This document shows, in pieces, positions 60,345-64,000 of a DNA stretch of 64,000 nt; position 1 is the stretch's first letter; each line of letters opens with the position of its first letter. The DNA lies in the NCBI GenBank assembly GCA_045634085.1, contig JAZQZM010000070.1, positions 1 to 64,000 of the forward strand. Reading direction: 5' to 3'. Source of the DNA: HGM04593 sp045634085 (lineage in GTDB: Bacteria > Bacteroidota > Bacteroidia > Bacteroidales > Bacteroidaceae). A model generated the notes under the pieces. The model was not told the origin of the DNA and made no database searches. It saw only the letters and a list, made by a program, of their open reading frames with translations. The translations under genes and the position numbers were made by a program.

Positions 60345-62357
60345 ATGAATAGCAAGCAACTGATGAACAAGGCAGCGGACAATATCCGTATTTTGACTGC
60401 TGCAATGGTAGAGAAGGCTAAATCGGGTCACCCTGGCGGTGCAATGGGCGGTGCCGATTTCATTAACGTACTCTATTCTGAGTTTTTGATTCATGACCCC
60501 GAAAATCCATTGTGGGAAGGCCGTGACCGTTTCTTCCTCGACCCGGGTCACATGTCGCCAATGCTCTATTCAGTGCTTGCACTCTCGGACAAATACACCA
60601 TGGACGAGCTCAAGCAGCTGCGTCAGTGGGGAAGCCCTACTCCGGGACACCCTGAGGTGAATTTCGCACGCGGAATCGAGAATACATCAGGTCCTCTCGG
60701 GCAGGCTCACACCTACGCTGTAGGTGCAGCCATCGCAGCCAAGTTCCTTGAAGCACGTCTGGGTAGCGAGGTTATGGGCCACACAATCTATGCATTCATC
60801 TCTGACGGTGGCGTACAGGAGGAGATTTCTCAGGGTGCAGGCCGCCTTGCCGGTTACCTCAAGCTCAACAACCTTGTAATGTTCTACGATGCAAACCAGA
60901 TTCAGCTCTCTACACGCTGCGACGAGGTTATGTTCGAGGACACAGCAAAGAAGTACGAGGCATGGGGCTGGAAGGTCATCACAATCGACGGTAACGACTG
61001 CGACGCAATACGCGCAGCACTCACCGAGGCAAAGGCCGAGGCAGAACGTCCTACCCTCATCATCGGTAATACAGTTATGGGCAAGGGCGCACGCCGTGCC
61101 GACGGCAGCAGCTACGAGTTTGACTGCGGCACACACGGTGCACCACTCGGCGGCGACGCATACATCAACACAATCAAAAACCTTGGCGGTGACGTGGAGA
61201 ATCCATTCACATTCTTCCCCGAGGTTAAGGAGATGTACGACAACCGTCTCAACGAGCTCCGCCAGATTGTTGCAGAACGCAAGGCTGCCAAGGCAGCTTG
61301 GGCAGCAGCAAACCCCGAGAAGGCACAAAAGCTCGAGGATTGGTTCAGCGGTAAGCAGCCAAACATCGACTGGGCAGCAATTGAGCAGAAGGCTGACGGT
61401 CCTACACGTAACGCATCGGCTACAGTACTCGGTATCCTTGCCGAGAACTATGGCAACATGATATGCTCATCGGCCGACTTGAGCAACAGCGACAAGACAG
61501 ACGGCTTCCTCAAGAAGACACACGCATTCACTCCAGGTGACTTCAGCGGTGCATTCCTGCACGCAGGTGTATCGGAACTCACAATGGCTTGCGTATGTAT
61601 CGGTATGGCACTGCACGGTGGTGTAATCGCAGCTTGCGGTACATTCTTCGTGTTCAGCGACTACATGAAACCAGCAATCCGCATGGCAGCCCTCATGGAG
61701 CTCCCTGTGAAGTTCGTTTGGTCACACGACGCATTCCGCGTTGGTGAAGACGGCCCTACTCACGAGCCAGTTGAACAGGAGGCACAGGTACGTCTCATGG
61801 AGAAGGTAAAGAACCACAGCGGCAAGAACTCAATGCTTGTACTCCGCCCCGCCGATGTAAACGAGGCAACACAGGCTTGGAAGCTCGCAATGGAGAACGA
61901 TTCTACTCCAACAGGTCTCATCTTCTCACGCCAGAACATCAACAACCTCCCCGAGGGTACTCCATACGAGGAGGCATCAAAGGGTGCTTATGTAATCGCA
62001 GGCAGCGACGAGGACTACGATGTAATCCTTCTTGCTTCGGGTTCTGAGGTTTCAACACTTGTTGACGGTGCTAAGCTTCTCAAGGCCGACGGTGTAAAGA
62101 CACGTATCGTTTCGGTTCCTTCAGAGGGTCTGTTCCGCACACAGCCCAAGGAGTATCAGCAGAGTGTAATCCCTGCAGGTGCAAAGGTATTCGGCCTCAC
62201 AGCCGGTCTGCCGGTGAACCTCGAAGGTCTAGTAGGTGCAAACGGCAAGGTTTGGGGCTTGGAGTCATTCGGTTTCTCAGCACCATACAAGGTACTCGAT
62301 GAGAAACTCGGCTTTACTGCAGAGAACGTATACAACCAGGTAAAATCAATGTTGTAA
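60345..62357 (+). CDS. tkt: Transketolase
   Basis: 670 residues. Thiamine pyrophosphate motifs: AKSGHPGGAMGGADFINVL near the N terminus, GDG-type region HTIYAFISDGGVQEEISQGA with metal ligands DANQIQLS, and the pyrimidine-domain VWSHDAFRVGEDGPTHEPVE. It transfers two-carbon units in the non-oxidative pentose phosphate pathway. Strong codon bias suggests high expression. rpiB follows after 12 bases, so the two pentose phosphate genes are co-transcribed. Confidence 0.97.
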   Translation: MNSKQLMNKAADNIRILTAAMVEKAKSGHPGGAMGGADFINVLYSEFLIHDPENPLWEGRDRFFLDPGHMSPMLYSVLALSDKYTMDELKQLRQWGSPTPGHPEVNFARGIENTSGPLGQAHTYAVGAAIAAKFLEARLGSEVMGHTIYAFISDGGVQEEISQGAGRLAGYLKLNNLVMFYDANQIQLSTRCDEVMFEDTAKKYEAWGWKVITIDGNDCDAIRAALTEAKAEAERPTLIIGNTVMGKGARRADGSSYEFDCGTHGAPLGGDAYINTIKNLGGDVENPFTFFPEVKEMYDNRLNELRQIVAERKAAKAAWAAANPEKAQKLEDWFSGKQPNIDWAAIEQKADGPTRNASATVLGILAENYGNMICSSADLSNSDKTDGFLKKTHAFTPGDFSGAFLHAGVSELTMACVCIGMALHGGVIAACGTFFVFSDYMKPAIRMAALMELPVKFVWSHDAFRVGEDGPTHEPVEQEAQVRLMEKVKNHSGKNSMLVLRPADVNEATQAWKLAMENDSTPTGLIFSRQNINNLPEGTPYEEASKGAYVIAGSDEDYDVILLASGSEVSTLVDGAKLLKADGVKTRIVSVPSEGLFRTQPKEYQQSVIPAGAKVFGLTAGLPVNLEGLVGANGKVWGLESFGFSAPYKVLDEKLGFTAENVYNQVKSML

Positions 62358-62369
62358 TCTATTATAATA

Positions 62370-62807
62370 ATGAAGAAGATAGGATTAGCAAGCGACCATG
62401 CAGGTTACCCACTCAAGGAGCAGGTAAAGGAATGGCTCAAGGCTATGGGATATGATTTCGTGGATTTCGGTACAAACAGCACCGAGAGTTGCAACTACCC
62501 CGAATTTGCACACGCACTTGCCGAGGCAATTGAAAAGGGAGAACTCGAGACCGGTATCGCCATCTGCGGTACAGGTAACGGAATCAACATGACTCTCAAC
62601 CACCACGACGCAATACGCAGCGCCCTTTGCTGGATGCCCGAGATTGCAGCACTTGCACGTCAGCACAACGATGCCAACGTAATGGTAATGCCAGGACGCT
62701 TCATCGCCGCCGACAGCGCAAAGGAGTGCGTAGAAACATTCCTCTCTACCCCATTCGAAGGCGGTCGCCACCAGGCACGCATTGACGCAATACCTGTAAA
62801 AAGATAA
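62370..62807 (+). CDS. rpiB: Ribose-5-phosphate isomerase B
   Basis: 145 residues, standard size. N terminus GLASDHAGYPLKEQVKEWL, then DFGTNSTESCNYPEFAHALA and the active-site CGTGNGINMTLNH (Cys is the catalytic base). It interconverts ribose-5-phosphate and ribulose-5-phosphate. It is the second gene after tkt and ends at a strong terminator. Confidence 0.96.
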   Translation: MKKIGLASDHAGYPLKEQVKEWLKAMGYDFVDFGTNSTESCNYPEFAHALAEAIEKGELETGIAICGTGNGINMTLNHHDAIRSALCWMPEIAALARQHNDANVMVMPGRFIAADSAKECVETFLSTPFEGGRHQARIDAIPVKR

Positions 62808-62827
62808 CAGATAACACACCTTATTAT

Positions 62828-62863
62828 ATTATAGCCGCCTGTTTTGCAGGCGGCTATAATTTT
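62828..62863 (+). terminator. Terminator of tkt-rpiB
   Basis: A 14-bp perfect stem ATTATAGCCGCCTG / CAGGCGGCTATAAT with loop TTTTG, followed by TTT. Confidence 0.88.
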
Positions 62864-63046
62864 GCCCCAGGATGTATCCGGTCATGATGAACGTAGCGAA
62901 GCATCTTTATTTAATGCAACAGCTATATCATCTCAATTATGTAAGTACACATCAAGCGAGTACATTTTTCCCCAAAGTACCAGACATTTTGTACAAACAC
63001 TTTTCATAATGTACATTTAAATTGTTAAAATACAACTTTTGTTTCC
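62864..63046. other. Intergenic region before the FadL-like gene
   Basis: AT-rich spacer after the rpiB terminator. No supportable coding frame or RNA gene. It includes the region upstream of the paired -7 motifs at 63047-63073. Confidence 0.5.
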
Positions 63047-63073
63047 TAATTTTGCACAAACTCTCTACTTTTG
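63047..63073 (+). promoter_or_regulatory. Two overlapping -7-type boxes upstream of the FadL-like gene
   Basis: TAATTTTG at 63047-63054 and TACTTTTG at 63066-63073 both match TAnnTTTG. The -33 boxes are weak for each. A leader of about 50 bases would precede ATG 63124. Confidence 0.45.
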
Positions 63074-63123
63074 TGCAACAAACAAAAGAAAGAGAGACAA
63101 AAACCTTTTTAAATATTTATATT

Positions 63124-64000
63124 ATGAAAAGAATTTTTTCAACAATCGTTTTTGCATCACTTGCACTTTCAACATTCGCAGGTGGTCTTTTGACAAACAC
63201 TAACCAGCACGCAGCATTTGTACGTAACCCAATGCGCTATGCTTCATTGGAGACAGATGCAATCTACTTCAACCCTGCAGGTACAGCATTCTTCAAGGAG
63301 GGCTGGGCACTCTCAGCAAACTGGCAGATGATATGGCAGGACCGCGACGTTACAAGCGCACTCACAAACAAGTCATATAAGGGCGAGGTTTACGTTCCTT
63401 GCATGCCAACAGTCCTTGCATCTTACAAGACAGGCGACTGGACATTCAGCGGTTTCTTCGGAATCCCTGGCGGTGGCGGTAACGCACAGTTCAACGACGG
63501 TCTCCCAGCATTCGATGCAATGGGCGCAGGCCTTGTAGCAGCAAACGGCCTTTCTGCAAAATCAGCATTCGAGTCAACACAGTATGTATTCTCACTCCAG
63601 TTTGGTGCAGCTTACAAGGTATCTGACAACTGGTCTGTTTACGCAGGTATCCGTGGCAACTACACAAGTGCAAACTACGCTGGTGCAATCACTGCAGTAC
63701 ACCCACAGCTTGGTGACTATGCCAAGATTCTTGAACTTGACCTCACACAGACAGGCTTTGCTTTCGCACCTGTAATCGGCGTTGACTACAAGGTAGGCGA
63801 TTTCAACTTCGCTGCAAAGTACGAGTTCCGTGCCGTAACAAATGTTGAGAACAAAACAGACAAGTTCACAAGTGAGCTTCTTGGCGCACAGCTTGGCGAT
63901 CCTAACCTCGACGGCAAGATCGGTATGCTTTCACAGGCAATGCCTGCACTTGCAAGCCTTGCAACACTCCAGGATGGACAGACACTCCGTAGCGACGCGC
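63124..64000 (+). CDS. OmpP1/FadL-family outer membrane porin (partial, runs off the end)
   Basis: 292 residues are visible from ATG 63124; the frame is open to the window end. Signal peptide MKRIFSTIVFASLALSTFA. The mature start GGLLTNTNQHAAFVRNPMRY then TDAIYFNPAGTAFF is the FadL hatch sequence (NPA). Barrel strands follow (WTFSGFFGIPGGGGNAQFND and later SVYAGIRGNYTSANYAG). Members carry hydrophobic molecules such as fatty acids or aromatics across the outer membrane; the ligand is unknown. Strong codon bias suggests an abundant protein. Confidence 0.92.
   Translation, partial: MKRIFSTIVFASLALSTFAGGLLTNTNQHAAFVRNPMRYASLETDAIYFNPAGTAFFKEGWALSANWQMIWQDRDVTSALTNKSYKGEVYVPCMPTVLASYKTGDWTFSGFFGIPGGGGNAQFNDGLPAFDAMGAGLVAANGLSAKSAFESTQYVFSLQFGAAYKVSDNWSVYAGIRGNYTSANYAGAITAVHPQLGDYAKILELDLTQTGFAFAPVIGVDYKVGDFNFAAKYEFRAVTNVENKTDKFTSELLGAQLGDPNLDGKIGMLSQAMPALASLATLQDGQTLRSDA

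Overview
The window comes from a member of the Bacteroidales (Bacteroidota). The 5' end of the 16S gene has the Bacteroidota form. Many genes are preceded by the Bacteroidota promoter -7 box TAnnTTTG, sometimes with TTTG 19-21 bases upstream, instead of -35/-10 boxes, and Shine-Dalgarno sequences are inconspicuous. Phylum-typical families are frequent: DUF5686, DUF4296, TamL, GEVED-domain secreted proteins, the ileS-dksA-lspA cluster, an S-type sulfatase and a two-domain phosphotransferase-RapZ protein. I do not assign a genus.

Layout. 1-332 is the 5' end of a 16S rRNA gene on the minus strand with its promoter. 978-9893 holds envelope and secreted proteins (DUF5686, clostripain-like lipoprotein, two small beta-barrels, LrgA/LrgB, a HAD-like hydrolase, a TonB-C lipoprotein) and two tandem tRNA-Lys genes. 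9963-14490 is a minus-strand run of tyrS, a YycJ-like hydrolase and tamL. 14519-18465 is an AT-rich accessory segment bounded by two 93/94-bp direct repeats. It carries two radical SAM/SPASM enzymes that flank two short Cys-containing peptide genes, and looks like an uncharacterised RiPP (ribosomally made, modified peptide) system. 18516-24875 returns to core genes (trmH-family methyltransferase, then ileS-dksA-lspA-DUF4296-small ORF). 25160-27455 is a TIR-transmembrane protein followed by a lipoprotein. 27564-38151 has the phosphotransferase-RapZ fusion, a GEVED protein, gdhA, an AmpG-like permease with a BadF/MurK-like kinase, an FKBP lipoprotein and a NahK-like sugar kinase. 38482-42442 is a fucosidase-GEVED pair. 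42616-50266 holds a metallopeptidase, serC-yigZ, a DbpA-like helicase, grpE-dnaJ and folC. 50435-57266 is galM-permease-galK followed by a sulfatase. 57893-62807 holds tex, tkt and rpiB. The window ends inside a FadL-type porin gene.

How the genes fit together. Secreted alpha-fucosidase, sulfatase, galactose uptake and phosphorylation, an N-acetylhexosamine 1-kinase-like protein, and permease/kinase genes that look like wall-sugar recycling fit a gut bacterium that feeds on fucosylated, sulfated, amino-sugar-rich host glycans. This is inferred from families, not shown.

The best candidate for an undescribed system is the 14.5-18.5 kb segment: a radical SAM/SPASM enzyme with a C-terminal PqqD-like domain, a 58-residue peptide ending in a Cys/Asp/Asn-rich tail, a 62-residue peptide with a Gly/Cys-rich tail, and a second radical SAM/SPASM enzyme in one transcription unit, without a recognisable exporter or protease. 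Secondary points are a family of intergenic repeats shared by 6.1 kb and 38.3 kb (and in part 57.8 kb), and large central insertions in both sugar permeases.
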